The notes below the pieces were generated by a model that worked only from the letters and a program-made list of their open reading frames with translations, was not told the DNA's origin and ran no database searches. Below are positions 1-6,176 of a stretch of 15,306 nucleotides of DNA, piece after piece. A program made the translations under genes and the position numbers. The stretch is from VGSZ01 sp044349155. Its GTDB lineage: Bacteria > Myxococcota > UBA727 > VGSZ01. The first letter of the stretch is position 1; every line of letters begins with the position of its first letter. The stretch lies in NCBI GenBank assembly GCA_044349155.1, contig JBIKRQ010000134.1, positions 1-15,306 on the forward strand, in the 5' to 3' direction.

Positions 1-879
1 GACTCACACAGCTGTGCCCTCACCGCGACCGGTGCGGTGCGCTGCTGGGGCCAGAACAACACGGGCCAGCTCGGCGACGGCAGCGTCGACAACCGTGCTG
101 TGCCCGTGAACGTCGTGGGCCTCAACAGCGGCATCGTCGCGATTGCGGCGGGCGGCTTTCACACCTGCGGGCTGACGCGCGCGGGCTCGGTCACGTGCTG
201 GGGCCGCAGCAGCAACATCTTTGGCTTCTCGCGCGAGCCTGGCGACGTCATCGGCCTCGAGTCCGGCGTGGTGGCGCTGGCGGCCGGGCTCGCCCACACG
301 TGTGCGCTCACCGACGGTGGTCGCGTGTTGTGTTGGGGCAGCAACAGCCACGGTCAGGTGGGCAGCGGCGTGGTCGACGGCAACGACTACTACGAACCCA
401 CCGAGGTCGACGGCGTGAGCGACGCCGTGGCCATCGCTGCGGGCGACCACCACGTGTGCGCGGTGCGCAGAACGGGGGCGGTGGTGTGCTGGGGCAACGG
501 CGTCAACGGCCAGCTGGGGCACAACCTGGTCGATTTTGGCAGCGGCGTGCCCGTCGACGTCGAGGGCCTGAGCGACGCCGTGGCGATTGCAGCAGGCGGT
601 GACAACACGTGCGCGATCACGTCGCGTGGTGCGCTGATGTGCTGGGGCAACAACGACGACGGTGCGGTGGGCGATGGCACGACGACCGATGCGCTCGTGC
701 CCGCTTCTGTGGTGGGCCTGAACGCCAACGTGGTCGACGTGGGCCTGGGCAAACTGGCGGCGTGCGCACAAACGAGTGCAGGTGCTGTGAGCTGCTGGGG
801 CGGCAACGGGCGGGGCCAACTCGGCAACGGCACCACCACCCCGCGCAGCACGCCGCTCGAGGTGAGCGGCCTGCCGTAG
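1..879 (+). CDS. RCC1-repeat (regulator of chromosome condensation-like) secreted protein, 5'-truncated by window edge
   Basis: The frame is open from base 1, so the gene begins upstream; 292 codons are visible, ending in TAG at 877-879. It contains six RCC1-type blades, each with a paired-cysteine pattern: an HTCAL-like strand (HSCAL, HTCGL, HTCAL, HVCAV, NTCAI, AACAQ) followed about 10 residues later by CWG, then usually a GQLGDG-like turn. Between blades come segments such as VVALAAG or DAVAIAAG. RCC1 repeats fold into a seven-bladed beta-propeller. The Cys-paired version is common in exported myxobacterial proteins, where the pairs probably form disulfides; export cannot be checked here because the N-terminus is missing. 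Propellers of this kind usually bind partners, and the ligand is unknown. It is convergent with the MFS gene, 14 bp away, with no visible terminator between them. The family call is secure; the function is not. Confidence 0.9.
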   Translation, partial: DSHSCALTATGAVRCWGQNNTGQLGDGSVDNRAVPVNVVGLNSGIVAIAAGGFHTCGLTRAGSVTCWGRSSNIFGFSREPGDVIGLESGVVALAAGLAHTCALTDGGRVLCWGSNSHGQVGSGVVDGNDYYEPTEVDGVSDAVAIAAGDHHVCAVRRTGAVVCWGNGVNGQLGHNLVDFGSGVPVDVEGLSDAVAIAAGGDNTCAITSRGALMCWGNNDDGAVGDGTTTDALVPASVVGLNANVVDVGLGKLAACAQTSAGAVSCWGGNGRGQLGNGTTTPRSTPLEVSGLP

Positions 880-893
880 TGCGCTGGTGGCGC

Positions 894-2099
894 TCAGCTC
901 TCGACGGGCTCGTCGAGCAGCAGCGCCAACAACGGCGTGATGCCCAAAATGCAGCAGGGCAGCAGGGCGGTGGCCAACGGGATGCCGCCGTCGACGACGC
1001 TGCCGACGACGTTGGGCGCCAACGAACTCACGATGTAGGTCACGCTGCCCATCGTACCCATCACCATGCCGAAGCGGGCCGGTGTCATGCCGGGCTGCTT
1101 CTGCAGCAAGGTGACCAACGGCGCGACCGGGATGAACAAGCCCGCACCAGCGAGGGCGAAGAACGGCATGCGCCACGCCTCGTCGGCGAGCAGCGCGCCC
1201 GCCATGCCCACGGGCAACAGCAGGCCACCGACGAGAATCCAGCCGCGCACGCGCCACACTTTCTTCTGCAACAGCACGCCGATGGTGAGGCTGGCGGGAA
1301 TGCCCCACAGGTTCATCGTCGACAACGCACCCGCCGCCGCGGCGCGCGTAAGGCCATAGGCCTGCTCGAGATACGTGGGCAGCCACGTGTTGACGACGAG
1401 ATAGAGCGCCAGCGGCCCGCAGAAAGCGCCGGCGATGATCCACGTCGTGCGCTCTTTGAGGACAGCCACGTAGCTGCGAAAAATCGCGCCGAACGAGACC
1501 GCGCGCGGCGGTGCTGACGACAGCGGGCCCACCGCCAACAGCAGCACCAGAAACAGCGCCATCGTCGACGACAACACCGTGAGGGCACCTTGCGCCCCGA
1601 GCGCGTCTTTGAGCGGCAAGGCCGACTTCAAGCCGACGATCACACCGGTGTTGATCGCCACGCCGTTGAGCGCGTTGACAAAGCCGCGCCGCGCGGGTGC
1701 CACCACGTCGACGACAACAGCCCCCATCAGCGTGAGCCATACGGCACCGCCCACGCCAAAGAGGAAGCGTGCCGCCACCCACACCGACCACCCGCCGGGC
1801 AACCACGGCACCAACACGCCAAGGCTCATCAATACGGCGGCGATGCGCATCGTCGTCGTCAAGCCAAGACGCGCCGCGAACACGCCGGCCAGGATCGGCA
1901 CGATGCTCTTGGCGATGCTGACCACGGTGACGAGGGTCAACGCCGACTTGCGATCGACGCCGAGCAGCGTTTCAATCTCGGGGAACAGCGGCACCACCGC
2001 CATCCAGGCCGCACCAAAACTCGCGTACATGCCGAACAACACCAGCGGCACCACCTTCGTGCGCCAGCTGCTCGTTGCGGGCTGTTCCATCGTGCTCAT
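894..2099 (-). CDS. MFS transporter
   Basis: 401-residue integral membrane protein of the major facilitator superfamily, with about 12 hydrophobic segments in two halves. Visible landmarks are an N-terminal helix starting VVPLVLFGMYASFGAAW, an extracellular PLFPEIETLLGV segment, and a helix 4-5 region with AARFLFGVGGAVWLTLMG. The central loop is followed by ERTTWIIAGAFCGPLALY, which begins the second half, and the protein ends LLDEPVES. The general layout resembles CynX/NarK-like or nitrate/cyanate-type MFS members, but the substrate cannot be read from sequence. The frame extends upstream to a TTG at 2132. I chose ATG at 2099 because GAGGGA lies 6 nt before it and because the 11 extra residues are not membrane-like. 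An inverted repeat just upstream may be an operator. The gene is convergent with the RCC1 gene and downstream of, but separate from, the MpaB/EndoV-like unit. Confidence 0.9.
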   Translation of the reverse strand: MSTMEQPATSSWRTKVVPLVLFGMYASFGAAWMAVVPLFPEIETLLGVDRKSALTLVTVVSIAKSIVPILAGVFAARLGLTTTMRIAAVLMSLGVLVPWLPGGWSVWVAARFLFGVGGAVWLTLMGAVVVDVVAPARRGFVNALNGVAINTGVIVGLKSALPLKDALGAQGALTVLSSTMALFLVLLLAVGPLSSAPPRAVSFGAIFRSYVAVLKERTTWIIAGAFCGPLALYLVVNTWLPTYLEQAYGLTRAAAAGALSTMNLWGIPASLTIGVLLQKKVWRVRGWILVGGLLLPVGMAGALLADEAWRMPFFALAGAGLFIPVAPLVTLLQKQPGMTPARFGMVMGTMGSVTYIVSSLAPNVVGSVVDGGIPLATALLPCCILGITPLLALLLDEPVES

Positions 2100-2105
2100 C
2101 GCGGC

Positions 2106-2111
2106 TCCCTC
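2106..2111 (-). promoter_or_regulatory. Shine-Dalgarno site of the MFS gene
   Basis: On the minus strand this reads GAGGGA, followed by GCCGCG and then ATG at 2099. It decides the start in favour of 2099 over the in-frame TTG at 2132. Confidence 0.65.
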
Positions 2112-2117
2112 TGCTGA

Positions 2118-2131
2118 TGTGCAAGTGCACA
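2118..2131. promoter_or_regulatory. Inverted repeat upstream of the MFS gene (candidate operator)
   Basis: TGTGCA-AG-TGCACA is a perfect 6-bp inverted repeat with a 2-bp spacer. It lies 18-32 bp before the MFS start codon, in a 119-bp gap. Flanking TGAT on the left and AATCA on the right extend the symmetry if one base is bulged. The size and position suit a dimeric repressor or activator of the TetR, MarR or GntR kind, but no regulator gene is adjacent. A chance palindrome cannot be excluded. Confidence 0.35.
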
Positions 2132-2132
2132 A

Positions 2133-2759
2133 TCAGTGCGCGACGGCATGGCCGGAAGCATGTGCGTTTGCAACAACGTCGTCGTCACGGGCGCCCACGA
2201 CCATGACGCAATGCAACATCAGGGCGTCGTCGACGACAACGACAACGGCGCGGTGCGCGCGAGGCGGTCGACGTACTTCAGCAACGTTGGCAGGCGAAAC
2301 GGTCCATGCATGGCAGCGACGGCGTGCAGCGGTGTCGACGTCACAACCGGCCGCGGTGACCCACAACGGCCGCGCGCCACCACGGGTGACCGCGACGTGG
2401 GCGCGACGGTCGTGCCACGGCGTCTTGGCCACACCGATGACCACAGCGTCGTCGTGCAACCGTCGCCGCTCGGTCCAGAGATATGCCCCAAGACCAAAGA
2501 CGCCCGGACCCAGCCACACGTGCCCGTCCACGATGACGACGTCGATGTGCCGGCCACCCGCCGACAGCGCCTCGAGCACGGCGAGCGCGCACGGCAGCTC
2601 GCGCTTGTAAAACGCCCCCGGTTCGTACGGCGCGACGGGCGTGACGACGACGACCTGCTCATGCGCGGGCGTTGCGGCATCGATGCTGTCGAACACAACA
2701 GCCGCCACCACAGCCCCCTGCGCGCGGTAGTCGACATCAATGGCCGCCCACGTCGTCAT
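2133..2759 (-). CDS. Endonuclease V-like protein, apparently frameshifted in its last third
   Basis: As it stands, the frame from ATG 2759 runs 208 codons to a stop at 2133. The first 146 residues match the endonuclease V (Nfi) fold. Asp8 lies in AIDVDY, Glu54 in YEPGAFYKRELP and Asp78 in VIVDGH; these correspond to the three metal-binding acidic residues of the family, and FGLGAYL and VIGVAKTPW follow as in known members. Endonuclease V cleaves next to deaminated bases, especially inosine, in DNA or RNA. After residue 146 the frame turns into arginine-rich nonsense, while the neighbouring frame supplies MHGPFRLPTLLKYVDRLAR and stops at 2219. I take that as the true C-terminus, giving about 179 residues. 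The ATG overlaps the MpaB-like stop (ATGA), implying translational coupling. The shorter active-site loop (DGHVWLGPG rather than the usual DGxGxxHPR) marks a divergent subfamily, so activity on inosine is not assured. Confidence 0.72.
   Translation of the reverse strand: MTTWAAIDVDYRAQGAVVAAVVFDSIDAATPAHEQVVVVTPVAPYEPGAFYKRELPCALAVLEALSAGGRHIDVVIVDGHVWLGPGVFGLGAYLWTERRRLHDDAVVIGVAKTPWHDRRAHVAVTRGGARPLWVTAAGCDVDTAARRRCHAWTVSPANVAEVRRPPRAHRAVVVVVDDALMLHCVMVVGARDDDVVANAHASGHAVAH
2219..2321 (-). pseudogene. C-terminal segment of the endonuclease V-like gene in the shifted frame
   Basis: Reading from 2320 down to the TGA at 2219-2221 gives 33 residues beginning VAAMHGPFRLPTLLKYV. They continue the endonuclease V-like domain logically after Ala-Ala-Arg at the end of the first frame. 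Dropping one of the two G bases at 2321-2322 (CC on the coding strand) joins the frames. From memory of this subfamily, an MHGPFRxPTLLK block near the C-terminus is expected, which supports the shift. It may be a base-call error or a genuine inactivating mutation. Confidence 0.65.
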
Positions 2760-3739
2760 GGTGCGCTCACGTCTGGTCCGCTGTGTGGCGCTGCGCGGTG
2801 GGCGTGCGACGGCCCGAGTGTTTCGATGGTGTAGCGGTTGCCCGGGTACGTGCGGTTGATCGACGTCGCCATGAACGACGGATGCTGCTCGCCCGACAGC
2901 ACGCGCTTCACCTTCGCGCGCACCTGGAGCACGCCGCGCACGAGGCGGTTCAACCACGACGACGGCTCGGCGTAGCCCAGGGTGCTGCGCAGCTGTGGGC
3001 GCATCAAGCACGACGCCACGGGTACCACCGCGGCGCGCAATATCTTTGGCAACCACGCCTGCATCACAGCGACGGTGGCGTCGGCCACGCGGCGGCTCGC
3101 CTCGCACGGCACGAACTCGCGCGCTTCGTAGTCGACGACGAAGGCATCGTAGGCGGCCTTGTCGACGGGGATGTTCTGCAGTCCCATCTTTTCGCCGATG
3201 GCACGCCACGCGTGAAACCACGCCGCCTGCTCGTGGGGCGTGAACGCACGTCGACCAAAGTCGTTCAGCCACCGGATGGGAAAGTCGATGAAGGTCCACA
3301 AGACGAAGAGGTAGTCGTCGTTCTTGATGCCGTAGAAGCTGTGGATGTGGTTCATCTGGGCGATCGCGCGAGCGTGGAGTTCGTCATCGACGGCGGCCTC
3401 CATGAACTGGCCCACCAACAAGCGCGTGTCGTCGTAGCGCTTCTGCCCGGCGCCAGAGAATTCACCCGTGCGATCCAACAGCGTCGAAATCGAGCGGCTG
3501 CCGAAGGTGTGAAAGAGCGCGAGTTCGTTGGCGCGCACGATGTCGAACGGGAACTCCCAGTTCGTCAGCAGCTGCAAGATCGTGTGGGCGTCGGTGACGG
3601 CGTCGAGCTTCGCAATCGCGGCGGCCACGTTGCCAGAGGGCGCAAGCCCGCGCGCACGCGGGTGGATGCCGGGAATCGGACAGCGGGGCGCCTGCTGCGT
3701 CGTCTGCATCGTCTGCATGGGGCTCGCCTGCCAGACCAT
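2756..3739 (-). CDS. MpaB/DUF2236-family oxygenase-like protein
   Basis: About 327 residues. The central region (roughly 75-215) carries the DUF2236 pattern: HTFGSRSISTLLDRTGEF, then NHIHSFYGIKNDDYLFVL, WTFIDFPIRW, FGRRAFTPHE, a helix with WRAIGEKMGL, NIPVD and VVDYEAREF. His131 and His133 sit in the NHIH motif. The family includes Mycoplana/Penicillium MpaB-type and Lcp-type proteins, which bind b-type haem through conserved histidines and cleave or oxidise hydrophobic substrates; the substrate here is unknown. The start is uncertain. ATG 3739 is the longest that stays clear of the divergent gene. ATG 3718 has an AGGCGAG-like sequence ahead of it, and ATG 3709 is also in frame. The stop overlaps the endonuclease V-like ATG as ATGA. 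No signal peptide or membrane segment is evident near any start. Confidence 0.83.
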   Translation of the reverse strand: MVWQASPMQTMQTTQQAPRCPIPGIHPRARGLAPSGNVAAAIAKLDAVTDAHTILQLLTNWEFPFDIVRANELALFHTFGSRSISTLLDRTGEFSGAGQKRYDDTRLLVGQFMEAAVDDELHARAIAQMNHIHSFYGIKNDDYLFVLWTFIDFPIRWLNDFGRRAFTPHEQAAWFHAWRAIGEKMGLQNIPVDKAAYDAFVVDYEAREFVPCEASRRVADATVAVMQAWLPKILRAAVVPVASCLMRPQLRSTLGYAEPSSWLNRLVRGVLQVRAKVKRVLSGEQHPSFMATSINRTYPGNRYTIETLGPSHAHRAAPHSGPDVSAP

Positions 3740-3804
3740 GACGTTGATGTCGCGGGCCTTCGCCGGTGAACGGCGCGCGTCGCGGTGTGACGCGGCGACG
3801 GAGC

Positions 3805-3820
3805 TGGCACGGGTACTGCT
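3805..3820 (+). promoter_or_regulatory. Candidate sigma-54 (RpoN) promoter for the Gly-Glu lipoprotein
   Basis: TGGCACG-GGTA-CTGCT matches the -24/-12 consensus TGGCACG-N4-TTGCW at all but one position. The invariant GG (3806-3807) and GC (3818-3819) are separated by exactly 10 nt. The predicted transcription start is about 3831, giving a 27-nt leader that contains the GAAGAGG ribosome site before ATG 3858. This was found by eye. No enhancer-binding protein gene is in the window. Confidence 0.5.
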
Positions 3821-3857
3821 TTGCTGCACGCATTCCCCGCCCTCGAAGAGGTTCGTG

Positions 3858-4649
3858 ATGTTGAAGCCGTTGTCGTCGTCGTCGTTGTCGTTGTCGGTCC
3901 TGTCGATTGGCCTCGCCGTTGTGGGCATTGCTGCCTGCAGCAGCATTGAATCCACCGACCTCGAGACCGACGGCATGCGCCCCATCATCGTCGTCACCGC
4001 GGCCAAAGACGGCAGCAGCACCACCGTGAACGCCACCATTGGTGCGGGCACGCTCACCACCGTTGACCTCGACGGCAGCGACGTCCTCACGGCCAGCAGC
4101 GGCGATGTGGAGGTCACGCTCGACGAGAACAACATCGTGGGCGTGTTCAACTACTCGGGCAAGCTCGACGGTGTGGGCGCTCCAGAAGACATCGTCACCG
4201 TCGCCCTGGCCCGCGCGGAAGACAAGGCGTCGGCCCCGTCGTCGACGGTGAGCATTCCTCAGCCTGTCGACATCGCAAGCCCTGCGGCCGGTGCTTCGTT
4301 CTCGCGAACCGCCGAGATCGTGGTGGAACTGCAAACGGCGGCCTCTGACGACGAGGTCACCATCGTGTGGACCGGCAGCTGCATCGACACCGGCAGCCTG
4401 GAAGTGCCCGCGGGTCAAACCAGCGTGACGATCGCCGCCGGCACCATTGTGGAGCAGCTCGACGACGACACCGGCGCAGAAGGTGAAGGCGAAGGCGAGG
4501 GTGAAGGCGAGGGCGAAGCAGACACCGGCACCTGCCAGATCACGCTGACCGCGACGCGCTCACGGGTGGGCACCCTCGATCCGGCGTTTGGCGGTGGCAC
4601 CATCAGCGCCCAGAGTGTGGCAACGCGCGACGTGACCAGCACCCGCTGA
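3858..4649 (+). CDS. Lipoprotein with short Gly-Glu linker (myxobacterial type)
   Basis: 263 residues. The N-terminus is a lipoprotein signal: basic start MLKP, a Ser/Leu-rich hydrophobic stretch, then lipobox I-A-A-Cys27. The mature protein starts SSIESTDLETDGM. It continues as beta-rich sequence (VVTAAKDGSSTTVNATI, DVEVTLDENN, TAEIVVELQT) that looks like one or two immunoglobulin-like or other beta-sandwich domains. Residues 208-220 are a run of alternating Glu and Gly, and Cys175 and Cys226 could pair across it. The SSIESTDL opening is, as I remember, shared by envelope lipoproteins of Myxococcota of unknown function. The start is set by GAAGAGG (3845-3851), 6 nt before the ATG, and by the signal peptide; the frame is open further upstream but not signal-like. 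The sigma-54 candidate upstream suggests regulated expression. Confidence 0.85.
   Translation: MLKPLSSSSLSLSVLSIGLAVVGIAACSSIESTDLETDGMRPIIVVTAAKDGSSTTVNATIGAGTLTTVDLDGSDVLTASSGDVEVTLDENNIVGVFNYSGKLDGVGAPEDIVTVALARAEDKASAPSSTVSIPQPVDIASPAAGASFSRTAEIVVELQTAASDDEVTIVWTGSCIDTGSLEVPAGQTSVTIAAGTIVEQLDDDTGAEGEGEGEGEGEGEADTGTCQITLTATRSRVGTLDPAFGGGTISAQSVATRDVTSTR
4479..4517 (+). repeat. Gly-Glu coding hexanucleotide repeat (short)
   Basis: Thirteen codons, Glu followed by six Gly-Glu units, built from GGN-GAR hexamers inside the lipoprotein gene. It is a shorter version of the tract at 8391-8540 and could change length by whole hexamers without breaking the frame. Confidence 0.85.
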
Positions 4650-4710
4650 CGTCGACGCGCTGGCAGACGGCGGCCATCATGTGAGGTGCTGCACGTCGGC
4701 CATCGTTGCC

Positions 4711-4719
4711 TGCTACGAT
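4711..4719 (+). promoter_or_regulatory. Extended -10 element, probable leaderless promoter
   Basis: TGC-TACGAT forms an extended -10 (TGN-TANNNT). Its last T lies 6 nt before ATG 4726, so transcription would start at or next to the A of the start codon. No Shine-Dalgarno site is present, which fits a leaderless mRNA. No convincing -35 is seen. Confidence 0.45.
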
Positions 4720-4725
4720 CCACGC

Positions 4726-5841
4726 ATGGTCGTGGATCGTCGTGTGCTGCTGTTGGTGGTTCGTGGGGCGAGCATCTTTGCGCTCGCGCTGTTGGTGACG
4801 TGGTTGGCGTTGCCATCGCCCATTGGTTCGGCGGCGTGGATTCCCTCACCTGCACCGCCGCTCGACGGCCCGTATTGGGCCAACGACGCCCTCACCCACA
4901 GCGAGCGCCGCTTCGCCGACCTGCCCGGTGTCGACGACGTCGTGTTCGACGACAGCGGCCGCGGCTATGCCAGCGTGGCTGATGGCCGTGTGGTGCGTCT
5001 CGAGGGCAACAGCGTTGTCGAGGTGGCGAACACCGGCGGGCGGCCCATGGGGCTTGCACTCTCGCCCACCGATGGCCTGCTGTACGTGTGCGACGCCGAC
5101 CGCGGTCTGCTCAGCATCGATGTCGAACGCAAGGTCGTGAACGTCGTCGTCGACACCGCCGAAGGTGCTCCCTTCCGCTTCGTCAACGACATCGCCATCG
5201 ACCGTCGCGGCGTTGTGTACTTCACCGATGCATCAGCGGTGTGGCGCAAGGACCAGCTCCTCGAGGATGTGCTCGATCAACGCCCCACGGGTCGCGTGCT
5301 GCGTTACGAGCCCGCCACGAAAACAACCACGGTGTTGGCGCGCGAGTTCGCTGGTGCTTCTGGCCTTGTGCTGGCTGCCGACGAACGCAGCTTGTTGGTC
5401 GCCGAAGCTGACCGCTATCGCTTGTGGCGCGTGTGGCTCGACGGCGACAAACGCAACCTCAAGGAAGTGTTCGTCGAGAACCTGCCGGGCTTTCCCGACA
5501 ACCTCGCACTCAGCCCACGGGGCACGTTGTGGGTGCCGTTGTCGTCGACGCGCAAGCGCCTGCTCGACCTGATGCACCCGCACCCATTCCTGAAAGACGC
5601 CACCGCATCGCTGCCGCCGTGGCTGCGGCCGTCGTTTGTGCACCAGGGCTTCGTCATCGAGCTCGACGCCAACGGCACGCCGCTGCGCTCGTTGCAGGAC
5701 GTGAACGCGCAACACGTGGCCAGCGTGTCGGCAGTGACCGAACACAGCGATGGCAGCTTGTGGTTGGCCGACGCGCATGGCCGCGGCATCGCGGTGCTGG
5801 CATCGACGTCGACAGCTCCACCTCCACCGCCAACGCCATGA
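4726..5841 (+). CDS. Strictosidine synthase-like / SMP-30-type six-bladed beta-propeller, membrane-anchored
   Basis: 371 residues. Residues 1-35 contain a hydrophobic stretch after MVVDRR, consistent with an uncleaved signal anchor, so the propeller is likely outside the cytoplasm. The domain shows the family landmarks: RPMGLALSPTDGLLYVCDAD, FVNDIAIDRRGVVYFTDAS (FTD at 166-168), TGRVLRYEPATKTTTVLA, SGLVLAADERSLLVAEADR, then VENLPGFPDNLALSPRGTLW with PDN at 257-259. This order matches strictosidine synthase-like proteins, including animal APMAP. Most bacterial members are probably lactonases or esterases rather than alkaloid synthases; the substrate here is unknown. A GTG at 4681 is in frame, but ATG 4726 is better placed relative to the signal anchor and the -10 element. 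The stop overlaps the next start (ATGA). Confidence 0.87.
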   Translation: MVVDRRVLLLVVRGASIFALALLVTWLALPSPIGSAAWIPSPAPPLDGPYWANDALTHSERRFADLPGVDDVVFDDSGRGYASVADGRVVRLEGNSVVEVANTGGRPMGLALSPTDGLLYVCDADRGLLSIDVERKVVNVVVDTAEGAPFRFVNDIAIDRRGVVYFTDASAVWRKDQLLEDVLDQRPTGRVLRYEPATKTTTVLAREFAGASGLVLAADERSLLVAEADRYRLWRVWLDGDKRNLKEVFVENLPGFPDNLALSPRGTLWVPLSSTRKRLLDLMHPHPFLKDATASLPPWLRPSFVHQGFVIELDANGTPLRSLQDVNAQHVASVSAVTEHSDGSLWLADAHGRGIAVLASTSTAPPPPPTP

Positions 5842-6173
5842 GCCGCTTCGCCGCCGCACTGCTGTTGTGCGCTGGCTGCGGCGTGGTGCCCGTGACGACG
5901 ACACCGCAGGCACCGCCGACGTTTGCCTACGTCGAGCCCCACGGGCGACCTCGGGCCTGGGGCGGTGGCGTGTGCCCGGTGCGTGGGCGCCACGAGCATG
6001 TGTATCCGCCCGTGCCCGCTGCTGCCTTCGTCGACGACAACGGTGCCTGGCGCGACACGCGGGCCATCGTGTCGTTCAACGGGCCCCATATCTGGCAAGG
6101 CGGGCAGGGCCGGCAGTGCACAATCCCGCGCTACCACCAGCACGCCACGCCTGCGGCGACGTCGTCGAAGTAG
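5838..6173 (+). CDS. Small secreted protein or lipoprotein, unknown function
   Basis: 111 residues. MSRFAAALLLCAGCG looks like a signal sequence. Cys11 or Cys14 could be lipidated, though neither lipobox is ideal (the -3 residue for Cys14 is Cys). The mature part includes PHGRPRAWGGGVCPVRGRH, EHVYPPVP and a C-terminal WQGGQGRQCTIPRYH segment, with two further cysteines that may form a disulfide. I do not recognise a named domain. The pattern G-x-C, a His-rich turn and YPPVP recurs in small exported Myxococcota proteins as far as I recall. The ATG overlaps the preceding TGA (ATGA 5838-5841), so it is very likely cotranscribed and coupled with the propeller gene and may act with it at the envelope. 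It is convergent with dnaA, separated by 3 bp. Confidence 0.68.
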   Translation: MSRFAAALLLCAGCGVVPVTTTPQAPPTFAYVEPHGRPRAWGGGVCPVRGRHEHVYPPVPAAAFVDDNGAWRDTRAIVSFNGPHIWQGGQGRQCTIPRYHQHATPAATSSK

Positions 6174-6176
6174 GGC

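Noticed and set aside
4..1806. A 600-codon minus-strand open frame across the RCC1 and MFS genes
   Set aside because: It is antisense to RCC1 and out of frame with the MFS gene; the sequence is Arg/Ala/His-rich with no domain. Long shadow frames are expected in GC-rich DNA.
3462..4418. A 318-codon minus-strand frame over the Gly-Glu lipoprotein and the start of the MpaB-like gene
   Set aside because: It runs antisense to one clear gene and in the wrong frame of another, with His/Arg/Asp-rich low-complexity content.
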